Position numbers and translations under genes: made by a program
Notes under the pieces: model-generated
Database searches by the model: none
Told to the model about the DNA's origin: nothing
What the model saw: the letters and a program-made list of their open reading frames with translations, nothing else
Shown: piece by piece, positions 52,701 to 64,000 of the stretch
How positions within the stretch are numbered: the stretch's first letter is position 1
How the letters are laid out: each line of letters opens with the position of its first letter
NCBI RefSeq assembly: GCF_021134715.1
Contig: NC_060026.1
Location: 3,720,001 to 3,784,000 of the forward strand
Reading direction: 5' to 3'
Source: Daphnia pulex
Lineage: Eukaryota > Arthropoda > Branchiopoda > Diplostraca > Daphniidae
DNA: 64,000 nucleotides

Positions 52701-55021
52701 CCTCCCAGGGTAACGTTCCCGTTCTGTTGGCCCTGCTGGCCAGCATTCGACCGACGGAATTACAGCGGGTGGTCAACAAACAGAATTTATTGGGTCGATC
52801 ACCTTTGCAAGTGGCGGCAAAGAACGGCCATCTTCAGTGCGCTCTACTTTTACTTCAAAATCAGGTATTAAATAATTACCAAGGCCTATTTATAATGTTT
52901 TATTACGTAATTACTTTTATTGTTTTCAGGCTCGAGTCGACGTCTTCGATAACGACGGAATGTCGGCCTTACATTTGGCGTCCGAATCGGGACACGGGGC
53001 CGTTTGCGACGCTCTTTTGACTCACAACGCTTTTGTCAACAGCAAATCGCGTGTCGGACTGACTCCTATCCACTTGGCGGCCCTTAAAGGCTATACTGAA
53101 CTGGTCCGGTCATTGGTGACTGTCCACGGAGCCACGATTGACGCCCTAACTTTGGTAAAAACAAAAAAAAAGGATTTAAATGTTTTAAAGTTGAACGACC
53201 AATTGAATTTACTCTTTGATTGATTTCTAGCGGAAGGAAACGGCACTTCAATTGGCAGCCGGAGCCGGCCAGCTTGATGTGTGCAGTCTTTTAGTTGAAT
53301 TAGGAGCCGAAACGAGTGCAGCGGACGAGTTGGGTCGTAAAGCGATTCATTTGGCCGCCCAGCAGAACCACTCAGAAGTGGTGCGTTTGTTTCTGAAACA
53401 CCAGCCGGCCCTTGTGTTGGCAGCCAATAAGGTATTATAAAGCCCTAGAAAGAAAAAAGAAACATTTCTTAATAAAAAGTGATTCATGGGATACGACAAT
53501 GGCATCGGACAGGACGGTAATACCTGCGCCCATATTGCTGCGATGCAAGGATCGGTGGACGTGCTCCAGCAGTTGATGAAATTCGACCTATCGATCGTGA
53601 CGGCCTCTCGCAACCGGACGAGCGAATCGACTCCTCTCCACCTAGCGGCTGAAGGTGGACATGCGGATGTGGTGAAAATGTTGCTGGAAGCCGGAGCACT
53701 TCCGCAGGATGAGAATAAAGTAATATAGTCTGCTCACTTTTGTACATCACAGGAATTTGTGTTGTGTAAAAATGTGATTTGCTACCGTGACAGGCCGGAT
53801 TCACAGCCATTCAATTGGCAGCCAAAAACGGGCACAATGTAGTCATCGACGTCTTACGCGACGCCAGTCCCGACACGCTCAGCTATGCGAGTCGTCGAAC
53901 CGGATTGAATTCTTTACACGTCGCTGCTTGCTACGGCCAATCGGGTGAGAATTCCACCAGTTCCGTTGTACATTTGGAATGCCTTCCTTAATTGCTTGTC
54001 AATCAGAAATTGTTCGAGAAATGTTGGCACACGTTCCGGCCGGTGTGCGATCAGAAGCGCCGACAAGTTTATCCGGAACGGGAGTTCTTCGTGAGTTGGA
54101 CGGCGAGGCTGGGCTGACGCCATTACATTTAGCCGCATATTCTGGCGATGAGAATGTTGTCCGGCTCCTTCTCAACTCGGCCGGCGTCACGGTGGACCAG
54201 CCATCTGCCCAAAATGTACCGCACCGCATCTGTTAGATCGAACGTGATTAGAAATCATTTTTAAATCTGTTCGACTAGGGTTTCACCGCATTGCATTTGG
54301 CATGTCGAGGAGGCCACGGACCAGTGGCTGGCCTCTTACTTAGCCGCTCCACTGGGCTCTTGACCACTCCAGACGGACACGGGCGATCACCACTTCATGT
54401 GGCCGCCGCTCACGGGCACGGACGATTAGTGGAGCTCCTTCTCGGTCAAGGAGCCGACATCAATGCTGCAGACAAAGTAGATTTGGAGGGATTTATTTTT
54501 AAGTCGCCTCTATTTCATAGCTGGATTCTTCTTTTCAGGCTGGATGGACGGCCCTCCATCTAGCCGCTCGAGCCGGTCACCTGGCAATGGTCCAATTGTT
54601 ACTGGACAGTGGAGCCACGCCTCGTAGTTTCAACGATAATGGGCGAATTCCGTTATGGTACGCAGCTTCAGAAGGTCACACTTCCGTCTTGACTTTACTT
54701 TTGAAACGGGAACATGATGCCTACGGTTTGATGGAAGATCGAAAAGTAAGATTTAATTCATTAATTAACACGAAAGAGTTTAGTAAATGAATTATCGCAT
54801 CAACTAGTTTGTCTACAACCTGATGGTTTGTGGCAAAAATCACAACAACTTGCCACTGTGCGAATTCATTTTGGAATCGCCAGCGCCTGTGGACGTGGCC
54901 GCCAAATTATCGCACATCCTAGCCACATTGTCCGTCAAGGTAAAGTGATTTTCATGAAATTGAGCTTACATTACTTGATGCCATCCGTATTGCAGGAAAA
55001 AGAGAGGTCAAAGGACCTGCT
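46793..55021 (+). repeat. 8.2-kb segmental duplication, downstream copy
   Basis: Direct-repeat partner of 32,436-40,670. At 55,021 this copy simply continues in nompC exon 20, so it holds the ancestral right-hand junction and the upstream copy is the truncated one. About 6.1 kb lie between the end of the first copy and the start of this one. Confidence 0.95.
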
Positions 55022-57152
55022 GGAAGCTGCCAAGCACTGCGAGTCGATGGCTACTGAATTGTTGGCCTTGGCTTCATCTTTGGAAGGAGCTGCCCGTCTT
55101 CTGACGGCCCAAGATCGAAGGCAGATGCCACTGTTAGACATCCTTGTTGAACAGGAACAGAAGGAAGTCATTTCCCATCCAGCTGTCCAGCGCTACCTTC
55201 AAGTCAGCTCAAAAGAAGGTTGAATTTGGTCGTTCCAGTCAATCAATAATTTTCTTTCTTTTTTCCAACACAATCAGGAAGTCTGGCTAGGAGGATTGCA
55301 ATGGGCACCGTGGAAACTTCTTTTACTGTTCCTGTGCTGCGTCGTTTTGCCGCCCGTTTGGCTCTGCTTGTGTCTTCCACTCGGACATCGTTACGACAAA
55401 ATCCCCGTCATTAGGTAAATTTTCTAAAGATGAATTACAGATAATCAGTACTAAAAGGTAAAACGATAATTACAGGTTCATGGCTTACTTGACGTCTCAC
55501 ATCTATTTAATGACGCTCCTGATTTTGACGAGTACTTTGCCCATTTGTCCCGTTTTGCGGACGTCGTTGCTTCCTTGGTAATCAGCAATACGAGTTTTCA
55601 TTAGTATAATTTGTTAATTCATCTTCTTTAAATCGAATTTTTAGTTGGTACGAATGGTTGCTACTTATTTGGCTATCGGGCGTTTTACTGGCTGAACTGG
55701 CCACACCAAGAGACAGAGGCGGATTGGGTTGGCTCAGGATCGCTATCCTCTTCATCAGCGCGATTGCCATTTTGATCCACGCCGTAGCATTCCTCTTGAA
55801 ACCGGAGCATTGGACCGTCGCTCTATTCTTCCGTAATCAACTGCTGGCCGTCGTCGTCCTACTGTGTTGCATGCTCCTTCTCGATTTCCTGTCCTTCCAT
55901 TACCTGTTTGGTCCATGGGCCATAATAATCGGTTAGTTGTCTCAATCAAGTTTCAATGTTTCTTTTAATATCTAAATGAAATGTTTTAAGGGAACCTGAT
56001 GGTCGACGCTTGCCGTTTCCTCATCATTTTGGCCATCTTCATGTTCGGATTTACGATGGTTGGTTTTGATTGATAAGAAAATTTCTCGTTGGGTTGTTCT
56101 AATGAAGGACATTTTGTCTTGTTCCAGCATGTGGCTGCACTCAACCAACCGTTTTGGGCAAGGGATATCACACCCATCACGGCTAAAACCATAACAGGTG
56201 GTTTGAATTCAGGAGGTGATACATTTGAATATTTAAGATAATCTACCGTAAATGATTCATCACGGTGTGGTTGGTCCTTTCACAGTTGTGGTGACACCGT
56301 TGGACACATTCCAATTGCTCTTCTTCGCGCTGTTTGGTCTGACGCAACCGGCCGATTTGCGGATGGAGACAGCTCAGCCCGAATGGACACTCTTTTTCTA
56401 CAAAATAGTCTTCGGGTTCTACATGTTGGTGACCACCGTCGTGCTCATCAACATGCTTATTGCCATGATGAGCGACACCTACCAGAGAATACAGGTAAAA
56501 TCATGTGTTATTATGTAAATTGAATTATTTGAATTCAGACTGCAGTTTTGAAGGCTCAATCGGATGTGGAATGGAAGTTTGGACTAGCCAAATTGGTTCG
56601 GGCTATGCATCGTACGGCGGCCACTCCATCTCCACTCAATCTGTTTACTTCGTGGATTAGTTACCTGTGGCAGTTATCTAGGAAACAAGGTAACATTCTT
56701 TAAAAACATCTTTTGTGTGAAGAAGCATGTCCAGTATGCTCGTATGCCACTAATGTATCTAACGCTTATTCATTACTACCTCAACCCTCAGTTGTCCATG
56801 AGAATGCGGATGATCATGCACGACTGGTTAGACAATGTGCCCCATCGGCAAGTGAGAACAACAAAGGATGGATGAGAAAGTTCCAGCACAAAACCAAAGT
56901 CGGTCATCGAGGTATTTGTCCTGCTAAACAAAACTAAATTTAAAGAATTTCCAACGGGTGTACAAATAAGATAATACTAAACCTACACATTTTTTGGGGG
57001 TTGCAGAGTCCAATGCATTGGGGGTTGTCCGTCCGGCTCCTCTTAGTTCACAAATGTCGATTATCGGCGATCGCAACAGCTTGGAACATGTCACTGATTG
57101 GCGCGTAGTCGTCAAGCAGTACATCAGCAACAACTTGTCGCAGTGCAATTAA
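49238..57152 (+). CDS. nompC: NOMPC (TRPN) mechanotransduction channel, complete
   Basis: There are 29 exons: 49238-49759, 49825-49926, 50622-50720, 50856-50972, 51051-51254, 51324-51429, 51499-51695, 51786-51884, 51959-52052, 52123-52601, 52673-52864, 52930-53154, 53231-53431, 53513-53719, 53794-53944, 54007-54215, 54279-54476, 54539-54745, 54808-54939, 54996-55202, 55278-55414, 55476-55577, 55645-55931, 55991-56058, 56128-56197, 56286-56494, 56539-56689, 56792-56911 and 57007-57152. All are in phase: 1,745 residues, as expected for the family. NOMPC opens in response to force carried by its ankyrin tether to microtubules in touch and hearing organs. The N-terminus is Ser/Gly-rich; ankyrin repeats run from about residue 185 to 1,170. 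A linker (EKERSKDLLEAAKHCESMAT) is followed by membrane segments: WKLLLLFLCCVVLPPVWLCL, WYEWLLLIWLSGVLLAEL, FLSFHYLFGPWAIIIG, pore FQLLFFALFGLTQ, and last segment VVLINMLIAMMSDTYQRIQ. A TRP-domain region follows with DVEWKFGLAKLVRAMHR. Exon 20 needs the weaker donor GTCAGC at 55,203; a donor at 55,219 would shift the frame. Confidence 0.95.
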
Positions 57153-57712
57153 ATAGAAAAAAATTCTGAATTATTAAATTATTAACATTTTTGGGATATT
57201 GAATTATAAATGATATGCAATGCTAACAGAACAGAATATAAAGTTGTTTTGACAAGTCATGTATTAAATCTAGCAGCACACTTTTAGGATTTTTTTTTGT
57301 ACAAAAATTGAAACTTATGACAGTGATATGATTCACAGGATGAGGGAAAATTCGTAGCCATAACTACGATATGTTTTCTTATTTTTTTTTTTCAAATGTT
57401 TTTTGGTTTAAATTTTCGCGACTTTTTGAAAAATAAAAAAATGTTAAAACGCGACAAATCGGAATGGCAGAAAGGGAAACAATCGAGATATCGATGTTAT
57501 GTACAACGTCCTTTGTGGGAAATGGGGGAAAGAACACGTAAATTTCATATTATAAATATTCTTAGAAGGTCAGTGATTACTATCCATCGCTAAAACTGCG
57601 CCAATTCTAACGTAGAGATGGGCGGTGGAGTCGTCAGGGAAACAGCATGCCATCTAGAAATCAAAACGAACGTTACAAAATTGGTCACTAAATATTGCTA
57701 GGCAATAAAAGC
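57153..57712. other. Convergent 3' ends of nompC and cyclin A
   Basis: No gene is seen in this 560-base gap. It should hold the 3' untranslated regions of both genes. It is AT-rich with a T-run near 57,383. Confidence 0.6.
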
Positions 57713-59333
57713 TTACTTTTCGGCCTTGTACTTCTCGCGGATAGCTTGCTGAGGGCTTGATGGAGCCTGAATCCACGTGGCGTGGAGATCCTTGATGCAA
57801 GGCATCAACTGCTCAAGGGAGTAACCGGATGATGCCTGCACGTGTGACGGCCAGATTTCGTTGCCACAGGCGAGTCTTGCTAGTGCAACGGAAGAGGCGG
57901 CTACAACCGAGGGCAGATGATGCAGGTATGGCTCAGTCTCCATCAATGTCAATTCACACAAATACTATTGAGGGCAAGGACAGCATTAGCAAGCTATTAA
58001 CACTCAAGTCATACAATCACGAAAAATACCGATGCCAGGTGCAGACACGTCTCACTTGAACGAGACGTCTGGATGTAGCGTTGGAGAAAGTAATTCGTTG
58101 TTGGCACAGCCAATTCGAAAGCTAAAACTTTGAGGATTAAATGCTCCATGCGCAAGACTTGCTTCTTGGTGTATGTGTCGTCGGTGATGTAGACAAACTC
58201 GCTAACCTCAGGTGGGTAGATCTCTTCGTATTTACTGAGGAATCAAAATCGAAATAAGTTTCTACCGACTAAAGACAATGAGACAAAGCTGGACTTACGC
58301 GGCAATGAACATGGCGGCAGTTCCAACCAATTGTAACTTTCCACGCAAAACAGACATGTGCGAAAGAAAGCGGTCAATAAAAGAAACGGCGAGGAATAAT
58401 GTTTCGTTGTGGATTTTGTACTCTTCGGCAACTTCAACGAGCCAATCAATCAAAATGGCGCGCATGCCGTGAGTAATGTCAGATTGCTTACGCATGTAAT
58501 GGGGCTTGGGTCTATGGCGTTCCTACAACACAATAATGCAATTTAGCCTACAGGTCTAAAAGGAAGAAGCACAAATCAACTTACTTCGCATTCCCTAAGG
58601 TACTTGTAAATGTCCTTGAGGTAAACTTCAGGTAAAGCAGATTCTAAATGGCGATTTAACTCAGCAAAGGTAGCACATGGCTTGCTTTCTTCAAGGCCTA
58701 TTTCATCGATTACCATAGGGCTGAGATGATCCTACAAATAAACCACATTAGCCTACAGTTTTCGATCTAGTCAAGCAGCAACTTACTTGAATCTTAAAGG
58801 ATTCACGAGATTCCTCTTCTTTGTGCTGGAGAACATAGTCTAGTTGATGTAAACTTGTGTTCATGGACATAAAGCTGCAAGCTGAATCTTCAAGGCTCTG
58901 AGAAATTGGAGCCAAAGCTTGTCTGTGGGACTTGGATGCAACTTCATCTCTGTAGACAGCAAACCCCTGCTTCGGTTCAGCAAACGACTGTTGCTTCACA
59001 TTGATGGGTGGGATTGGGTTCCAGTAATTCTGTCCCTTGTTGACTTTATCAGTGTGATCAGTAGCATTCTCATCAAACACTGCAAAGGCAGGAGCCTGAG
59101 CACAACCAAACAACATTTACATTACAAGACACAGCACACACTCAAAACTAGAAAGGATGCAATATCATTACCTTCTTGCTCTGAAGCTGAGATGCCTTCT
59201 TTGCATTGGCAGCATTGGAGTTGACGATTGAAAGCCCCAATTTTGGTTGGCCGGCTTCTTTCCTCAAACCAAAGCGTGAAGAAGCAGCTTGAGTCGAAGG
59301 AAGTTGATTCTCTTGGTCGAAGTGGGAAGCCAT
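57713..59333 (-). CDS. CycA: Cyclin A
   Basis: Six exons: 59333-59172, 59095-58787, 58731-58585, 58522-58299, 58234-58030 and 57964-57713. All are in phase and give 432 residues, normal for cyclin A. Cyclin A activates CDK1/CDK2 to drive S phase and entry into mitosis. The cyclin box carries [19 protein letters not shown] (the hydrophobic patch that docks substrates), [35 protein letters not shown] and [19 protein letters not shown], all typical. The upstream helix (YKYLRECE...[10 protein letters not shown]) is present. The N-terminus has an RFGL (R-x-x-L, residues 20-23) as a possible destruction box; a full canonical D-box is not obvious. I chose [10 protein letters not shown] as the start; an in-frame ATG eight codons upstream exists. 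It ends 560 bases from nompC, facing it. Confidence 0.95.
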
Positions 59334-61706
59334 GACGTCGTAGGTTTTACAAGACAATTCAATTCAAAATGCCCCTAGAATAAAAGTGAACAAAACGTGG
59401 CGGGACTAACAGAGAATGAAAGACCTCGTTGGAAGTCCGTTATTAAATCAGATGAATCTGTTCTTCATAAGAATCTTCCTCTCGACTCATCTAACCAAGA
59501 CTGAATGTGCAGTAAGCAACGTTCTCGATTTTCGAAATTGTGACGGTTAGGGGGAGGGAGGAGCCTCATTCGAACATCTCAAGATCGGCATTGCCAGATC
59601 GCTAGTCCTGGAAGCTACATCAGGTTGTTGAATGGAATGCGGTACAAAATAGTCGTTTTCAATACACTATAAAATAGAATAGAATATTTGAAAGGTAAAA
59701 AATACGTTAAATTCAATAATTGGTTGAAATTCATTATTAAATTGTTGAGAAGAAGAAAGCACGAGCAGCCACCTGATGTCGTTTCATGTCGATCAACAAT
59801 CAACATCAACTAGCGCCAAACATCGAATTTGGCTATCATAAAAAAAATCTATAAATAATTTTGAAAACGGCTTTCATGGTTAAATCTAGCAACAAAAGAA
59901 TGCGGAAAAATAAATAAATAAAGGGTTTTGTTAGAACGGTTTTATATGGTTTTACTGCTCTCAGAGCTGCAAATGATGGAATGGACTTCTTGTCGATATT
60001 TTTCAATGAATTGTTGATTATGACTGTTATATTGTGAAATTTTTTTTGTTTCTAACCGATTTTCTTTCAAAAAATGACAGTTTTTGTCAACGGACGCCTC
60101 TTATCTTCAACAGTGAACCTTGTCTTTGGGAGGTTTACCTGACGCTTTTTCCCGCTCTCTCCCTGTTCCATCCCCCCCTGCGTGCTTTTGACGGTTATTT
60201 TTTTCCGTCTCCACAAGCTTTCTTCTCTTCACCATATCCTGTCCCGAATACCCTCTGCTGTGGCCGGTTTCCGGTTACTACAAGACTCTTGAGGATATTT
60301 CAAACCGTTAGTAAATGATAAAACATAGCAGAATAAATGCGTGTATTTTTATTTGAAAACTGCTTAAAACCTTGGCATTTTTTGACATCCCAAATCATTG
60401 GAGCGAAGCTTTGTTCGATTTGATTTGCATAAGCATCGTCACAGCTGCAGTGGAGATGCCTATTGATCAATGGCCCCCCAGCTCCCTTTTGAGTGTGTCA
60501 ATCAATTCGATGGCGCAAATAAGCCCATTCTCACACGAGAACACGCCCCATTTTTATTCGTGGAAATGTTCGATAATCGCGTAGTTAAAAATGATTCATC
60601 AAGTTAATCAACCCAAATATAAAGGATTAAAAATAGAATTTCCTTGAGGTGAGATGACAGGTGTGTAACAACTGTTATATACTACGTTTACGGTAAGGCA
60701 TCAGTCAATCCTCATCTTGTATACAATGTGAAAGGAGTAAATGGCGCGAATGAAGGCCACACACAACAATCGATCATGAAACTTTATCCAAACTTTGCAG
60801 GTAGAGAGACCACAAGATGCACAAGGTTGAAGGCGGGTCAAGGACGCACCTCTCCTCAACCCACTCACCTTCCTTAAATTCCAGACTACCTTGTATTAGT
60901 ACACCCCCGCATCAGGTATATATACATAAGCCCTTTTGTATAAATCAACTCGAGCCTATTGAAAGATGGAAGACGACCGGTGGCGATCTAAAGGTAAAAA
61001 ATAAGATATCGATCGGCGCTGGCTGGTGTCCCAAATACAATTATTGATCTGTCTCATGAATTTCATTTTTCCAAGAATTTGTTTTCTGTTATATATTTGT
61101 TTTGAGAATGTATTTTTGTTTTTCCATGTGTCACACTATTTTCCAAAAACTGTTGAGATAGAAATGGCTATTCACATAAGATAATAGGTGTATTTTGTAA
61201 CTATACGCTACGACAAGGGTGCGCCATATTCTTTCTTCATCATCATCCGCTGACTACATATGTCGTCCCTTGTGGTATTCGGAATCCGCACCAAATTTCT
61301 TCTTCATAAACGATTAGAAAGAAAGAGGTTTGAGTGAGGAGAGAGGAAAGGAGGAAAAGAAACAATTTTGTTTTTCGCGGACATAACCGATACCTGGCAT
61401 ACTCTAGTACGTACACAAAGGACAGCATTCATACACGACATCATCCGAACGTGGAATTTCACTTTAATCATTAATCAAAAAAACGGTTCCGTAACGTCTT
61501 TACTTCGAATTTCGAGGGATTCAGGGTGAGGGGGAATTCGGGCAACTAGGTTATTGTGTAAGAAGATTCAAAAAAGGTGATAACAAGAGCAATCAAGTTT
61601 GAAGTCTTCAAAAGAAAAAGAAACGATGAATGGAAAACAAGATTAAACGAGGGGGGAAACATATTCCCCTAGTTTTTGGGGGGCACAAAAAATTACAAAT
61701 TAAATC
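59334..61706. other. Intergenic region between cyclin A and the 61.7-kb gene
   Basis: No supported gene, RNA or repeat in 2.4 kb. The part next to 59,334 should contain the cyclin A promoter. Open frames up to 94 codons are Phe/Ser/Lys-rich and unconvincing. A weak TATATATACAT near 60,916 has no gene to serve. Confidence 0.6.
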
Positions 61707-64000
61707 CTACATCGACATGTCGGCCACGATAACAGTGGGCGACGTAAGATGACGAGAATCATCAACGTTGGCCTGTTCCTTGTTGTCCGTGGAGGGAAAG
61801 AGCTTGACCACCGTCTTCTTCAAGTCTTCGTTGTTATCGGCGGCCAGGGAAACTCGTTGACCAGGTGACTGATGTCCGCCAGTTGCCGGACTTGTTGTTG
61901 TTGTTGTTGGCGCCTGCACTGCAACAGGGACTTTCTGGACGACCACTTTCATATCTTTATACTGCTTGTTATTCTGAAAACACTCCTTCAAATTCTTGAC
62001 CGTCAGAAACGTACCAGCAGTGGAAGGATTTTGTGAATTGGAAAGAGGTGGGCACGTCTTCAACAGTGATATGGGTCTCTTGATGGCGGCCGACTGATTA
62101 GTGCCGTGATTCTTATCGGCAAAAGGAACGATGACAAAGTTGGATACTCCTCCGGCTAGACATGGAACTTTGGGGGCGATGGGGACAAATTTGCCGACCT
62201 GTGAATTCATAGGAGCCGATGACGGTGGAGTTAAATTCTTCAATCCTTGATTTCCCATCGTTAACTTGGGCATGGCAGGCAGCGGAGTTGTGGCTGTTGA
62301 GGGAGACGACGCGTTATTAGGAGCGATGGCCAACTTGGGAGTCGTGATAGGAGACGAGAGTTTAGGTGCTGGAGCTATAACAACTGGCTTAGGAGGTACG
62401 ACTGTCGTCACTGTTGAATTTGCGGATCCTGACCAATTGGATGATGCCACAGTCGCGTTCACAGACGGAAACGTGCGATAGAATTTGAAATGTGGAGCTC
62501 CCATCCAGCTGCCGCACTTCTCAATGCATCGACCCATCTCTTCTTTGTTGCCACTTTCGTCCGCTTTAGTTGCCGCTGGATTGGGCATCGTTTCTGCGTT
62601 TGACGGTCCTGCCTTGATAGGTGTTGTAGACGGACTGAAACCCTGGTGCGATAAACGAGGTCTCTTGATGGGTTTCGACGACGGTTTAATCTTCCTCTCT
62701 GGCGTAATACGAGGGCTGCTGCCATTCTCCGTAGAAGTTTGAGACTGTATGATTTCGATATCACTTTCTACGATGGAAGCGCGAGGTGAAGAAAAAGACG
62801 GTGATCCATTAACAGCCGCCTTAGGGACACCGCCAGCTGCTGGGCTAGTTATGGAGTCTTTGGACGAAGGGAAAAATACTTTGAAATGAGGCACACCATC
62901 AACAACCGTGTAGGTGACGCAGGGTTCTAGAGCTCGACTTCCATTTTTGCTATTAGAATCCACAGTCTCTGATTTGTTCGACGGACTCGAGGTGGACGTT
63001 GCAGTTTTACTTGACGGACTTGATTTGTTTTGTTGATTATTGTTATTGTTGTTAGTCTTGCTAGGTGTTGGAGGCGGCGCTTTCTTGGCTTTGGCACGAG
63101 ACTTGGTACTTCTTAAGTGTTTGGTGTTTGAGCCGGAAGTGTAACTATCTTTGCCATTGTAACTATCCGTCTGAGAGAAAATGGGAGATGAGGCTCGGGA
63201 AGAAGCTCGAGACGATCCTCGCGAGTCGTGATGACGAGTTTTAACTCCGCTGAATTCCATAGAATTTGTCGCCAAAACTGATCGTTTGGGATCTTTCTGC
63301 CTAATGGTTACGTGCAGGCCAGTTAAGTAGTTGCATCTCCGGTTAGAAACCTGGAATTTATACAAATAAATCATGTGTTAATTCATTGAACAATGTTTTT
63401 TTCTTATAAAGAAGGGTTAATCAAAAAAATGTTTACCTTGGTTGGAATATCAATGATTTGCCAAGGACCAGTTGTAATAACTTTTTTACCCTGAACAGCC
63501 TTTGCTTTTCTCTGGTTCAATAATTCCTCTGATTTCTTGTACTGACTTACATGGACCAATTCTGAAAGAAAAGAAAGATTAGCCAACTTCAATTCCGGTA
63601 AGTTACAAGTTAATAAATGAACTCACCAACAGCAGACATAAAGTCACGTTGAAGAACTTTTGACCCTACTTTCTCTACTTTCTGCAGCAGTCTGTCAGAC
63701 TCTGACCATTGTTCTCTGGTCAAATCTTCCCAATCCATTGGTGTTTCTTCCAACGGTTGTTCAAGTTCTTCCTCAATCTCTTCAACAACAGCCATTTCAT
63801 TTGGTTCTTTGAAGTTGTCAGCTGAAGCCAACGATGAGACAGGACTTGATGAAATGTCTTGACCAGTGTTTGTTAGTTCCTGAGGAGATGATGGGAATTC
63901 ATCTTCGGTTTCGCTAAATTCCCCGGTTTGAGCAGGTAGTCCAGGTTCGCTCAATGTCTCAGAACGGAACAAATCATTCTGAATTTCTTGAGAGATGCAT
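61707..64000 (-). CDS. Unrecognised Ser/Thr/Pro-rich, probably nuclear protein (5'-partial)
   Basis: Three exons lie in the window: from beyond 64,000 to 63,627, 63,561-63,437, and 63,350-61,707. They are in phase and give a fragment of about 713 residues that is open at the right edge. The first exon is acidic (SETEDEFPSSPQELTN, VVEEIEEELEQPLEETPMDW), ending with a helical piece (LLQKVEKVGSKVLQRDFMSA). The second reads HVSQYKKSEELLNQRKAKAV and GPWQIIDIP. The large last exon has SSRASSRASSP, a basic KSRAKAKKAPPPTPSK stretch, poly-Asn, and many SSP/TTP motifs; it is mostly disordered. A motif G-x-PHFK-x-F/Y occurs twice (near 62,890 and 62,490 on the DNA). There is no signal peptide, membrane segment or catalytic domain. 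Basic and Ser-Pro-rich composition suggests a nuclear, phosphorylated protein. Family unknown. Confidence 0.7.

Overview
This is eukaryotic, arthropod-type DNA. Genes are split into many short exons with compact introns (mostly 55-100 bp) and standard GT/AG borders. The recognisable proteins are an NOMPC (TRPN) mechanosensory channel, cyclin A, remnants of Scribble, and remnants of a VEGFR/PDGFR-like receptor kinase. The compact introns, tandem duplications and lineage-specific gene debris fit a branchiopod crustacean such as Daphnia. That taxonomic guess is inference; no rRNA or mitochondrial marker is present.

Layout. (i) 1-22,100: no convincing gene. This is a dense patchwork of diverged long repeats. 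A few sequence blocks recur up to 13 times, and a nearly identical 3.47-kb duplication lies at 1-3,467 and 11,390-14,856. A pair of diverged segments (about 9.2-10.3 kb and 22.1-23.2 kb) carries a small exon-like block that is intact in one copy and broken in the other. (ii) 23,660-28,170, minus strand: debris of a receptor tyrosine kinase with signal peptide, a PAN/apple-like domain, a Cys-rich exon, an Ig domain and kinase N-lobe exons, disabled by frameshift and stop codons. An intact intronless RING-finger gene sits inside it. (iii) 28.3-32.4 kb: decayed, mostly unrecognisable sequence. (iv) 32,436-40,670 and 46,793-55,021: two direct copies of an 8.2-kb segment holding the 5' flank and first 19-20 exons of nompC. 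The downstream copy continues into the channel domain and is a complete gene (49,238-57,152, 29 exons in phase, 1,745 residues). The upstream copy lacks the channel. It is joined in frame to a two-exon tail that looks like the C-terminus of a medium-chain dehydrogenase/reductase, predicting a 1,326-residue chimeric ankyrin protein. (v) 41,599-43,303, minus: a scribble remnant with exon 1, the start of exon 2 and the C-terminal exons; all leucine-rich repeats beyond the first and all PDZ domains are missing. (vi) 43.3-46.8 kb: intergenic, with an orphan exon-like block and small repeats. (vii) 57,713-59,333, minus: complete cyclin A in six exons, convergent with nompC. (viii) 61,707-64,000, minus: the 3' part of an unrecognised Ser/Thr/Pro-rich protein.

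The genes do not form one pathway. The theme is structural turnover: partial duplication, truncation, internal deletion and fusion. The item most worth following up is the in-frame nompC-ankyrin/MDR-tail chimera. All exon borders were placed by eye from splice consensus, reading phase and family similarity.
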